A stretch of 25,532 nucleotides of DNA, taken from the NCBI GenBank assembly GCA_046596055.1, contig JBKJNH010000124.1:1-25532 (forward strand), in the 5' to 3' direction. A program made the translations under genes and the position numbers. Under the pieces are notes generated by a model. It had not been told where the DNA came from, made no database searches, and saw only the letters and a list, made by a program, of their open reading frames with translations. Below are positions 8,760 to 15,866 of this stretch, one piece after another. Each line of letters begins with the position of its first letter. The first letter of the stretch is position 1. The DNA comes from JANPEF01 sp046596055 (lineage in GTDB: Bacteria > Eisenbacteria > RBG-16-71-46 > DASYSL01).

Positions 8760-10025
8760 ATGTTCGAACTCGAGGTCGACCTCCAGCCGTCCGCCATGAT
8801 CAAGGTCGTTGGAGTGGGGGGCGCCGGCGGCAACGCCGTCAATCGCATGATCGCATCCGGTCTGCGGGGGGTGGAGTTCCACATCGCCAACACGGACATC
8901 CAGGCGCTGACCGGCTCGATGGCGCAGCGCAAGCTGCAGATCGGACCCAACCTGACGAAGGGGCTGGGCTCGGGCGGGGACCCGATGGTCGGCCGCCGCG
9001 CCGCCGAGGAGGACGAGCAGGCGATCGCCGACATGCTCGAGGGCGCCGATATGGTGTTCATCACCGCCGGCATGGGCGGCGGCACCGGCACCGGCGCCGC
9101 GCCCGTCGTCGCGCGCGTGGCGCGCCAGCTCGGGGCGCTGACGGTCGCCGTCGTGTCGCGTCCGTTCGAGTTCGAGGGTCGTCGCCGCGGCCGCCAGGCC
9201 GACGACGGCATGAACGAGCTGCGCCAGGAGGTCGACACGCTGATCGTCATCCCGAACCAGCGCCTGCTGCACGTCGTGGGCAAGGACACGCCGCTGACCG
9301 AGGCGTTCGCCGTGGCCGACGAGGTGCTCCTCAAGGCGACGAAGGGCATCTCGGACCTGGTCACCGTCCCGGGGCTCGTGAACCTCGACTTCGCCGACGT
9401 GAAGTCGATCATGGCCGCGCAGGGCAATGCGCTGATGGGCACGGGCCGTGCGTCCGGACCCGATCGTGCCGCCACCGCGGCGCACCAGGCCGTGTCGAGC
9501 CCGCTGCTCGAGGACGTGTCGGTCGCTGGCGCGCAGGGCGTGCTGCTCAACATCACGGGCGGGCGCGACCTGACGCTGCACGAGGTGAACGAGGCGTCGA
9601 ACGTCGTCATGGAGGCTGCCGGCGTGGATGCGAACGTCATCTTCGGCGCCGTCATCGACCCGACGCTGGACGGCGAGATCGTCATCACCGTCATCGCCAC
9701 GGGCTTCGGCACGGGCGATGCGCGCGCCCACCACGCGCACGCGACGCGGGAGCCGCGTCCGGCCCCGCGCGTCCCGGCGTTCGTCAAGACGCCGCGCGAG
9801 AACGTGCCGCACTACGCTCCGGAGACACACACGTTCGGCGACGTCGAGTCGCCGTCGGTCCCCGTCGGTGCCCCCGAGGAGGACATCATCGAGCTGTCGA
9901 GCGAGGAGTCCCGGCGCCCGGCGGAGTGGCGGAAGGATACGACGACGACTCTGCGCCGTCCGTCGCGGCTCGGCGGCAAGGACAACTACGACGTGCCCGC
10001 GTTCCTGCGCAAGCTGCGCGGCTAG
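8760..10025 (+). CDS. ftsZ: Cell division protein FtsZ, tubulin-like GTPase
   Basis: Cytoplasmic GTPase forming the Z-ring. It has 421 residues. Visible motifs are VVGVGGAGGNAVNRM near residue 15, NTDIQAL, the tubulin signature GGGTGTGAAP (106-115), RPFEFEGRRR, VDTLIVIPNQRLL and the synergy-loop NLDFADVKSIM (208-218) with the catalytic acidic residues. After residue 320 there is a low-complexity Pro/Arg/Glu-rich linker. The protein ends with the conserved peptide DVPAFLRKLRG (411-421), which binds FtsA and other partners. The start is supported by GGAAGGGAG upstream and by alignment of the N-terminus. FtsA and FtsZ adjacent in this order is the classical arrangement. Confidence 0.98.
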   Translation: MFELEVDLQPSAMIKVVGVGGAGGNAVNRMIASGLRGVEFHIANTDIQALTGSMAQRKLQIGPNLTKGLGSGGDPMVGRRAAEEDEQAIADMLEGADMVFITAGMGGGTGTGAAPVVARVARQLGALTVAVVSRPFEFEGRRRGRQADDGMNELRQEVDTLIVIPNQRLLHVVGKDTPLTEAFAVADEVLLKATKGISDLVTVPGLVNLDFADVKSIMAAQGNALMGTGRASGPDRAATAAHQAVSSPLLEDVSVAGAQGVLLNITGGRDLTLHEVNEASNVVMEAAGVDANVIFGAVIDPTLDGEIVITVIATGFGTGDARAHHAHATREPRPAPRVPAFVKTPRENVPHYAPETHTFGDVESPSVPVGAPEEDIIELSSEESRRPAEWRKDTTTTLRRPSRLGGKDNYDVPAFLRKLRG

Positions 10026-10057
10026 GTCGCCCGGCGTCGACTCGAGGGGAGGGCATC

Positions 10058-11701
10058 ATGGCGTTCTGGTCCGGGCTCAAGGGTCTCGGCAGGAACCGGC
10101 ACTACCATCGCGGCATCGTCCACTACAACCGTGGCGACTACGCGGAGGCGGTGGCGGCGTTCGAGGAGGCGCTCGCGTCGATGGACGACGAGGCGCCCGA
10201 GAAGGGCCTCGGCACGTTCTACGCCGCCGAGGCCCGGGCAAACCTCGGCCTCGCGCGCTTCCAGAAGGGCGATGACGCACGGGCGGAAGAGGACTTCCGC
10301 CAGGCGCTGGCGCACAACCCGAACTACGCCGACCTCCATTACTACGTGGCGCTCCTGTGCGAACGCACGGGACGCCCCGAGGAGGCCGCGGCGGCGCTCG
10401 AGAGCGCGCTCGGCATCAACTCCGAGTACCTCGAAGCGCGGCTGCTCTTTGCGGTCGTGCGCGCCCGCATGGGGGACACAACCGGGGCGCGCGCGGAACT
10501 CGCGCGCGCGGTGGCGCTCGGCTTCGAGTTGCCGCCCGGGCTGTCCCTCGAGCCGAACTCGCCGCTGGGCCCGCCCGAGTGGCAGGCGCTGCGCTCGCGG
10601 GCGACGCGCCGCAGCGAGGCCGCCCGGCAGGTCGCGACCGCGCACGAGAAGGCGCAGCACGGCGAGCGTGATGCGGCGATCGAGGCGCTGGCTCGCGCCG
10701 CCGAGGCCGAGCCGCGGTTTGCCGACATCCGCTGCCGGCTCGCGGCCCACCTGGCCGAGGCCGGCCGGCATGCCGAAGCGGTGCGCGAGCTGTCGGTCGC
10801 GCTGGCGATCAATCCGCGATACCTCGAGGCGCGCACGCGGATGGGGCTGTCCCAGCTCCTGCTGGGGTGCCCGACCGACGCCGAGGCGGCGTTCGCGCTC
10901 GCGCTGGAACTCGCCCCCGGCGACGCCGACCTGCTGTACTTCACGGCCGCCGCGCGCTTCCGTGGCGGCGATCTGGCGGGCGCGGAGCGGGCGCTCGACG
11001 AGGCGATCGGCCAGCGGCCGCACCTCGCGCGAGCGCATCGCCTGCGCGGCCTGTGCCTCGCGGCGCGCGGGCGCCCCGACGAGGCTCTCAGCGCGCTCGC
11101 GCAGGCGCTCGACGGCGGGCGGGAGCTGCCGCAGGCGGCGCTCGACCTGGGTGCCCTGCTGCTCGAGCGCGGACGCGCCCGCGACGCGGCGAAGGAGTTC
11201 GAGCGCGCGCTCCACTGGCTGCCCGATCGCGCCGACGTGCATTACGCGCTGGCCTGCGCGTTCCTCGCCCAGGGCGAATCCGATGCGGCCGACGCGCGGT
11301 TCGCCCGTGCGCTCGAGCTGGAGCCGGATCATGCGGCCGCGCGCTTCCGCCTGGCGCAGGCGCACGCGGCGCGCGGGCAGTGGATCGACGCGCGCGTGGA
11401 ACTCGAGCGTGCCGCCGCGATCGTGCCGAAGTGGGCCGACGTGCGTCACGCGTTGGGGCAAGCCTGCGATCGCCTGGGGGACGCGGCGGGAGCCGAGCAG
11501 GCGTACCGCGAGGCACTGTCGCTCAATGCCGCGTTCACCGAGACGCGGCTGGCGCTGGCCGGCATCCTCGCGCGCCGCGGATCGCCCGAGGCGCAGGAGG
11601 TGATCGCCGGGGCCCGCGCCTACGATCCGCTGCATCCGCGAGTGCGGGCGATGGACGAACACACGCTTTCCGAGTTGCTCGAGGAGGGCGTCTCGGGCTG
11701 A
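10058..11701 (+). CDS. Tetratricopeptide-repeat protein, function unknown
   Basis: A 547-residue protein that is almost entirely TPR helices, about a dozen units. Clear ones are HYHRGIVHYNRGDYAEAVAAF (from residue 15), ANLGLARFQKGDDARAEEDF, HYYVALLCERTGRPEEAAAAL and ARFRLAQAHAARGQWIDARVEL near the C-terminus. The consensus Ala/Gly/Leu positions and the Asn/Asp-Pro helix breaks (ALAHNPNYADL, ALAINPRYLEA) are present. There is no signal peptide or membrane helix, so it is probably cytoplasmic. The ATG at 10058 follows GAGGGGAGGG; the frame is open further upstream over the end of ftsZ without similarity. It follows ftsZ by 32 bases and may be cotranscribed. TPR proteins are scaffolds; a division role rests on position only. 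Confidence 0.85.
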   Translation: MAFWSGLKGLGRNRHYHRGIVHYNRGDYAEAVAAFEEALASMDDEAPEKGLGTFYAAEARANLGLARFQKGDDARAEEDFRQALAHNPNYADLHYYVALLCERTGRPEEAAAALESALGINSEYLEARLLFAVVRARMGDTTGARAELARAVALGFELPPGLSLEPNSPLGPPEWQALRSRATRRSEAARQVATAHEKAQHGERDAAIEALARAAEAEPRFADIRCRLAAHLAEAGRHAEAVRELSVALAINPRYLEARTRMGLSQLLLGCPTDAEAAFALALELAPGDADLLYFTAAARFRGGDLAGAERALDEAIGQRPHLARAHRLRGLCLAARGRPDEALSALAQALDGGRELPQAALDLGALLLERGRARDAAKEFERALHWLPDRADVHYALACAFLAQGESDAADARFARALELEPDHAAARFRLAQAHAARGQWIDARVELERAAAIVPKWADVRHALGQACDRLGDAAGAEQAYREALSLNAAFTETRLALAGILARRGSPEAQEVIAGARAYDPLHPRVRAMDEHTLSELLEEGVSG

Positions 11702-11738
11702 GCGCCCGCGACGTCGCGAATCCCACGGAGGTCCCGAG

Positions 11739-11819
11739 ATGGAGGATGCACGTCTCGTCCAGGTCTGCCGCCTGCTGGCGGCGCTCTACCTGATCGTCGC
11801 CGCAGCCCCGCTGGGCTGA
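11739..11819 (+). CDS. Possible 26-residue membrane peptide, or truncated start of a lost gene
   Basis: ATG at 11739 preceded at six bases by GGAGGT (11727-11732), a proper ribosome binding site; TGA at 11817-11819. The product is MEDARLVQVCRLLAALYLIV followed by AAAPLG: a short charged head and one hydrophobic segment of about 16 residues, as in single-span small membrane proteins or in a signal-anchor. It starts 37 bases after the TPR stop and could be cotranscribed. Equally, it could be the surviving 5' end of a membrane-protein gene whose remainder was deleted, because the stretch right after it looks coding on the other strand. I do not recognise it as a known small protein. Confidence 0.35.
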   Translation: MEDARLVQVCRLLAALYLIVAAAPLG

Positions 11820-12060
11820 GCGTCAGCGTCGGCTCGCCCGACACCCGGTAGGGGACAGGCTCGTGCGCCGCGGCGATCGTGGCGCGCGTCTCGGCGACGT
11901 ACGGCGCGACGAGGCCCACCTCGTCGGTCGCCGGCCATCGACCCGAGACAAGGAGCGGGAACAGCCGCTCGATCCAGCGCAGCCCCGCGACCGTCCCGCA
12001 CTCGCGGTGCAGGATCACGCACGCGACGCCCGAGGATCGGATCGGGGGTCGCCATCGGAT
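11815..12060 (-). pseudogene. Possible remnant of an unknown coding region
   Basis: Read on the - strand this stretch gives a coherent-looking protein segment, including GLRWIERLFPLLVSGRWPAT, then DEVGLVAPYVAETRATIAAA and VPYRVSGEPTLTLSP. GC-ending codons and amino-acid choice resemble the real genes here rather than the Arg-rich shadow frames. There is no convincing start or ribosome binding site. Towards 11810 the frame turns into Arg/Gly-rich nonsense where it meets the + strand mini-ORF. I do not recognise a family. It may be a decayed gene fragment or an intact small gene with a start I cannot place. Confidence 0.3.
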
Positions 12061-12090
12061 GGGCAGCCCAGGCCGTCCCCGACCCGAAAG

Positions 12091-12123
12091 CAACCGTTTG
12101 ACGCCGGCCCCGTAGAGCGGTTG
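12091..12123. promoter_or_regulatory. Inverted repeat and weak promoter upstream of the AIM24-family gene
   Basis: CAACCG (12091-12096) and CGGTTG (12118-12123) form an inverted repeat with 21 bases between. TTGACG (12098-12103) inside it matches a -35 box in five of six bases; the element 17 bases further, TTGTCT, is a poor -10. It could be an operator plus promoter for the gene starting at 12187, but the -10 is not convincing. Confidence 0.25.
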
Positions 12124-12172
12124 TCTTGTCTCGTTCCGGACGCGCGACCGCGCGCCCGGCCGGCAGCCCCCG

Positions 12173-12180
12173 AAGGAGGA
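12173..12180 (+). promoter_or_regulatory. Ribosome binding site of the AIM24-family gene
   Basis: AAGGAGGA six bases before the ATG at 12187. It supports that start over the upstream alternatives in the same open frame. Confidence 0.7.
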
Positions 12181-12186
12181 AGCACG

Positions 12187-12987
12187 ATGCCCGCGATGCA
12201 CGAAGTGGAGTTCGAGATCATCGGCGACGATCTGCAGTTCGTGAAGATCGAGCTCGACCCGCAGGAGGCCGTCGTCGCCGAGGCCGGCGGCATGATGTAC
12301 ATGGAAGACGGCATCGCCATGGAGACGATCTTCGGCGACGGCTCGGCGCAGCAGAAGCAGGGCGGGCTCATGGGCATGCTCATGGGCGCAGGCAAGCGCC
12401 TGCTGACGGGCGAGTCACTCTTCATGACGGTGTTCGCCAACCAGGCGCCCGGCAAGCGCAAGGTCGCCTTCGCCGCACCGTACCCGGGCAAGATCATCCC
12501 CGTGCACCTCGCCGATCTCGGCGGCGAGATCGTCTGCCAGAAGGATTCGTTCCTCGCGGCGGCCAAGGGCGTGTCGATCGGGATCGCGTTCCAGCGGCGC
12601 CTCGGCGTGGGCCTGTTCGGCGGTGAAGGGTTCATCATGCAGAGCCTCAAGGGCGACGGCCTTGCCTTCCTGCACGCCGGCGGCACGATCGAGGAGCGTA
12701 CGCTCGCCCCCGGCGAGATCCTGCGCGTCGACACGGGTTGCATCGTCGCCCTGGCCAAGGGCGTCGACTACGACATCGAGATGGTGAAGGGCGTGAAGTC
12801 GTGGATCTTCGGCGGCGAGGGCCTGTTCTTCGCGACGCTGCGCGGTCCGGGCAAGGTGTGGATGCAGTCGCTGCCGTTGTCCCGCCTGGCCGGTCGCATC
12901 TTCGCCGCCGCGCCGAAGCAGGGGGGTCGAAAGGAAGAGGGCTCGATCCTGGGTGGCCTGGGCAACCTGCTCGACGGAAGCGAGTGA
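12187..12987 (+). CDS. AIM24/TIGR00266-family protein
   Basis: A 266-residue protein of the AIM24 (former DUF124) family, a widespread group with a beta-helix-like fold and no settled biochemical role in bacteria. Family features visible are an N-terminal EFEIIGDDLQFVKIELDP, the segment AVVAEAGGMMYMEDGI, Gly-rich GGLMGMLMGAGKRLLTGESL, VAFAAPYPGKIIPVHL, GLFGGEGFIMQSLKGDG, then a Gly/Thr turn LHAGGTIEERTLAPGE and GGEGLFFATLRGPGKVWMQS near the end. No signal peptide or membrane span is seen. The start is fixed by AAGGAGGA. The frame is open upstream without similarity. Its TGA overlaps the ATG of the following lipoprotein gene, so the two are translationally coupled. Confidence 0.9.
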   Translation: MPAMHEVEFEIIGDDLQFVKIELDPQEAVVAEAGGMMYMEDGIAMETIFGDGSAQQKQGGLMGMLMGAGKRLLTGESLFMTVFANQAPGKRKVAFAAPYPGKIIPVHLADLGGEIVCQKDSFLAAAKGVSIGIAFQRRLGVGLFGGEGFIMQSLKGDGLAFLHAGGTIEERTLAPGEILRVDTGCIVALAKGVDYDIEMVKGVKSWIFGGEGLFFATLRGPGKVWMQSLPLSRLAGRIFAAAPKQGGRKEEGSILGGLGNLLDGSE

Positions 12988-13346
12988 TGAACGTGCGCCT
13001 CCTGGCGCTCGCCGGCGTGCTCATGCTCGGCGTGGCCGGCTGCGGATCCGAGAAGCAGGCCCCCGAGCCGCTGTCGGATGCGACTCACGTCTCGGGCACG
13101 CTGACGGCGATCCAGGACGACCGCCCGGTCGACGGCGGCGTCACGCTCACGCTCGAGACCACGGCCGGCAAGGACGAGCCGGTGTACGTCGCGTCGATCT
13201 TCACGGGCCAGCCGCCGACGTCGGTCGTGCTCGCGCTGCAGCAGAAGGTGAACGAGCTGAAGATCGGCGATCGGCTCACCGCGACCGGAGCGCGCGACGC
13301 GGAAGGGCGGTTCAACGTGGAACGGATCGAGATCTTCGCGCCGTAA
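12987..13346 (+). CDS. Small predicted lipoprotein, OB-fold-like
   Basis: 119 residues: a short signal peptide MNVRLLALAGVLMLGVAGC with a lipobox (VAGC, Cys19), so probably a lipid-anchored envelope protein. The rest alternates short beta strands: THVSGTLTAIQ, VTLTLETTAGK, EPVYVASIFTG, a helix VLALQQKVNELKIGD, RLTATGARDAEGRFNVERIEI. The pattern (strand, helix, GDxLxATG, GxFxVxxIxI) resembles OB-type barrels; this is inference. I recognise no named family. The ATG shares its A with the TGA of the AIM24-family gene (12985-12989). A strong terminator follows 40 bases after the stop. A second, 5'-truncated copy of this gene lies at 15663-15866 with about nine of ten bases identical over the aligned part. 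Confidence 0.8.
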   Translation: MNVRLLALAGVLMLGVAGCGSEKQAPEPLSDATHVSGTLTAIQDDRPVDGGVTLTLETTAGKDEPVYVASIFTGQPPTSVVLALQQKVNELKIGDRLTATGARDAEGRFNVERIEIFAP

Positions 13347-13384
13347 GAAGTCCATTCGTGTCGATGCAGCAGTTCAGGTCCGCG

Positions 13385-13426
13385 ACGGCCCCGCACCAGA
13401 AGCCTGGTGTGGGGCCGTGATGTTTT
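13385..13426 (+). terminator. Rho-independent terminator after the lipoprotein gene
   Basis: 14-base stem ACGGCCCCGCACCA (13385-13398), loop GAAGCC, second arm TGGTGTGGGGCCGT (13405-13418) with a single G-U pair, followed by GATGTTTT. It ends the AIM24-lipoprotein unit. Confidence 0.85.
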
Positions 13427-13896
13427 AGGCCCTCCTTGAGGAACCTCGTGCCCGTGATCAATCCCCATGTCGCGACGAGGAGCGGGGGCCATCCGTGTGG
13501 AAGTTTCCGCAATCCCGCGCCGTGCTCTAAGGGTCAGTGCAGCCTCGAGCCGCAGAGGGGGACGCAGGAGGAAGTGATCCATCGATTGGAGGATCTCGGT
13601 TTCAAGCGCGACGACTCCGCGACCGATCTCGAACTGGGGTCCGCGCGATTCACCCGCCCCGAGACCCAGCCGGGCTGCCGGCGGGCGCAGACCGGCGGCG
13701 TGCGAACGCGGTGAGTTGCGGTACTGGTGGTCTCTGCTGCTGGTTTCTTCAGTGTTGCCGGTCGGCACCGACCCAGCAGTAGTGTCGTGTCGGGTGAGAG
13801 CTCGCGCACGTTGACAGAAGGGCGCCGGGCCGTCATGGCTGCGTTGCCTTGCTGCCAGTCCGGCTCAGGGGCCTTCGACGGACTCCGCAAGGCGAT
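13427..13896. other. 470 bases without a recognisable gene
   Basis: Lies between the terminator and the end of the - strand secreted-protein gene. Base composition is less GC-rich than the dcw region. A + strand frame from 13574 (GTG, with AGGAGG only two bases ahead) to 13714 encodes 46 residues beginning VIHRLEDLGFKRDDSATDLE, which look coding-like at first and then turn Arg/Gly/Cys-rich. TTGACA at 13811-13816 is an isolated -35 match with no -10 partner. I see no transposase, tRNA or clear terminator for the - strand gene. Confidence 0.5.
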
Positions 13897-15648
13897 CTAC
13901 TGACGGAGCCGCACAATCTTGACGCCCTCGGAGATGTTTCCGGACTCGTCGCGTGCCTGGAGGAAGTACACACCCGCGGGTCCGGCGCTCAGTCCTGAGG
14001 CCGCAGGCAACAAGTAGCTGCCTTTGCCGTCGACCAAGTCAACATCGGTGCGCTGAACCAGGCGACCTGAAACATCGTACATGGCTACCTTCACTCGCCT
14101 CCCCGTCTCTCCGGCAACCAAGAGAGTGAGAGGTCCCACGCCGCCTAGGGGCTGCTGCACGGCTAGGCGCAACCGGCGCCCGGGCGTCCACGTCCCCTCC
14201 GGACTCAGCGCTTCATAGCGAGCGTCAACGCTTTCCCGGCGAATGCGGTACGTCACTCCATCGCGGAGGACAGCCCCCGGGCGGTAACCAGTATCGAGCC
14301 AACTCATTGCAACACCGGACTCCGCCTGAACGCGGACCACTTCTTCAACGGGTCCATTAGCTGACTGTCGAAGGACGGCCCACCAAGAGCCCGGGGCCGA
14401 TTCGGACAGAACCCATGAGACGCGTGGAAACCCAGTTTCCACCGACACCGAGGGCGAAGATGCGGTTGCCGTCGTATACGTATGGGTCCAGCGGAGAGGC
14501 TGGAATCGTTCGCTCCATGCAACCCACGTGTCGCCATTCCGATCTCGAATGGTCGTTGGCAGCATGTCACTACTCCCGCGAAATACTTCTTCACCCACTT
14601 CCCACCCGGAGTCATTCGGGATACTGACGCAAACTCCGTGAGACCCGTCGAGGAAGCTCTGATAGTACCAAGTCACCGTCGGCCGATCTTCGGTGTCATG
14701 GCTCATTGCAGCTACGTTGATGTTGACCCCGAACGGGTTGGTAGAATAATTGCAGTGTAGACGCTCGGTCGAACCCCAGGCACCGTTCTCGAACCTCCGG
14801 ATTGCCCCTGTCGCTTCATTCGTTCCCCAGGTGAGCCACGCGCCCCCCTTGGGGTGTGCGCGAAGGCGTGGGGCATAGGGGAGCACGTCTGTGAGGACGC
14901 CCTTGGCTGTCGTCAGTGCTTTGCCGGAAATGAGGCCCCAGTGTATCGCAGTTTCATATTGATTGCTGGCCCACGCAACGAGAGCTGTCGAATCATCAAG
15001 GGCAACAAGACTGACCCCGCTTGAGGTTGGCTCGGTCACCTGGAGTTCGTCCCACATGCCGGGAGCGTCGGACACAAATAGGCGAAGAAAGCCGTTGTTC
15101 TCGAAGTTATCTTGCAGCGCGGCCCATCGGCGCAAGCCCCGCATCGCACCACTATAATTGGTTTCATATGGTCGTGAGGTTGAGGCAATCCGCTCGGGCG
15201 TCGAAGGCTGATTGTCAATGACCTCAGACCAATACAGGTTCCTGCTGGTTGACGACGAGCCCCCGACGAAGACAAGCGGGTACCTGCCCGGGGGCGCATC
15301 GACGGGCCACAGATAGATCGGGTCAACGTTCAGCCGCCACGCCGAGGTCCAACCGCTCCGCATCCAGTCGTATCCGAGCGCGTCATCGGGCGCCGTACTG
15401 CCGGATACGGCGCCCACGAACAGTTTCGGCGAACCTGACGGCTGCAGTTCAAGTCGGGGTGCGATCAAAGTTTCAAATCCGGGCGCCTGAAGGACGTCAA
15501 TCGGTGCCCAAGCTTTGCCCTGAGGGGCAGCAGCAGCCGGCTGCGTCAAAAGTACGCATGCGGCCGCGACCAAAATTCCGGCAAGAGATCTGCCCCGTGG
15601 GATCGGCCGCATCGAGAGCTTTGGCGTGGTGAGGGTGGTATTGCGCAT
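13897..15648 (-). CDS. Secreted protein with C-terminal sorting-type domain, function unknown
   Basis: 583 residues. An N-terminal signal peptide is visible (RGRSLAGILVAAACVLL, then TQPAAAA, cleavage likely near residue 41). The middle has repeated beta-strand segments with Trp-rich turns (DDSTALVAWASNQYETAIHW, GGAWLTWGTNEATG, NGDTWVAWSERF) spaced as in beta-propeller exo-repeats; this is inference. The last 75 residues (RRVKVAMYDVSGRLVQRTDV ... AGVYFLQARDES ... KIVRLRQ) match the type A C-terminal domain for type IX secretion or the related FlgD-like domain. The gene is distinctly lower in GC (two sampled 60-base lines give 29 of 60) with freer codon use, suggesting transfer. The start could also be the ATG at 15612; no ribosome binding site is seen for either. 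Confidence 0.8.
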   Translation of the reverse strand: MRNTTLTTPKLSMRPIPRGRSLAGILVAAACVLLTQPAAAAPQGKAWAPIDVLQAPGFETLIAPRLELQPSGSPKLFVGAVSGSTAPDDALGYDWMRSGWTSAWRLNVDPIYLWPVDAPPGRYPLVFVGGSSSTSRNLYWSEVIDNQPSTPERIASTSRPYETNYSGAMRGLRRWAALQDNFENNGFLRLFVSDAPGMWDELQVTEPTSSGVSLVALDDSTALVAWASNQYETAIHWGLISGKALTTAKGVLTDVLPYAPRLRAHPKGGAWLTWGTNEATGAIRRFENGAWGSTERLHCNYSTNPFGVNINVAAMSHDTEDRPTVTWYYQSFLDGSHGVCVSIPNDSGWEVGEEVFRGSSDMLPTTIRDRNGDTWVAWSERFQPLRWTHTYTTATASSPSVSVETGFPRVSWVLSESAPGSWWAVLRQSANGPVEEVVRVQAESGVAMSWLDTGYRPGAVLRDGVTYRIRRESVDARYEALSPEGTWTPGRRLRLAVQQPLGGVGPLTLLVAGETGRRVKVAMYDVSGRLVQRTDVDLVDGKGSYLLPAASGLSAGPAGVYFLQARDESGNISEGVKIVRLRQ

Positions 15649-15655
15649 GCCAAGA

Positions 15656-15684
15656 AGTATAGCTTGACGTCCTGGAAATGAAAA
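15656..15684 (-). promoter_or_regulatory. Predicted promoter of the secreted-protein gene
   Basis: On the - strand, TTTTCA (15684-15679), a 17-base spacer, then TATACT (15661-15656, five of six bases of the -10 consensus). Initiation would fall at or next to the ATG at 15648, so the mRNA would be nearly leaderless unless translation starts at 15612. The -35 half lies inside the broken lipoprotein copy. Confidence 0.45.
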
Positions 15685-15866
15685 CGGCCGGCAAGTACGA
15701 GCCGGTATACGTCGCCTCGATCTTCACGGGCCAGCCGCCGACGTCCGTCGTGCTCGCGCTGCAGCAGAAGGTGAACGAGCTGAAGGTCGGCGATCGCGTC
15801 ACGGCGACGGGAGCACGCGACGCGGAGGGGCGGTTCAACGTCGAGCGGATCGAGATCCTCGAGTAG
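15663..15866 (+). pseudogene. 5'-truncated second copy of the small lipoprotein gene
   Basis: The frame LDVLEMKTAGKYEPVYVASI through NVERIEILE aligns with residues of about 53-117 of the intact lipoprotein at 12987-13346; most differences are silent third-position changes (GTG/GTA, TCG/TCC, GAA/GAG). The signal peptide, lipobox and first strands are missing, and an in-frame TAG (15660-15662) ends the similarity upstream. An ATG at 15678 could start a 62-residue cytoplasmic remnant, but no ribosome binding site precedes it. A hairpin terminator rich in GGCCCCGCACC follows, as it does after the intact copy, so gene plus terminator were probably duplicated in tandem and the 5' part later lost when the secreted-protein gene arrived. 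The silent-site pattern suggests selection before the break. Confidence 0.8.

Larger units (their letters stand above)
11702..12186. other. 485-base gap without a firm gene
   Basis: Between the TPR gene and the AIM24-family gene. It contains a possible 26-residue ORF with a good ribosome binding site (11739-11819), a coding-like stretch on the opposite strand (about 11815-12060), an inverted repeat at 12091-12123 and the ribosome binding site of the next gene. No terminator with a T-run is visible after the TPR gene. Confidence 0.6.

Noticed and set aside
7436..9787. 783-residue - strand ORF opposite ftsA and ftsZ
   Set aside because: Changes character along its length, with no motifs; ftsA and ftsZ on the + strand are certain.
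13811..13816. Consensus -35 box TTGACA
   Set aside because: No -10 element at a suitable distance and no gene starting downstream on that strand.
13347..15662. Insertion sequence or integrative element
   Set aside because: No transposase or integrase, no terminal inverted repeats found by eye, and the flanking copies are diverged paralogues, not a short target duplication.
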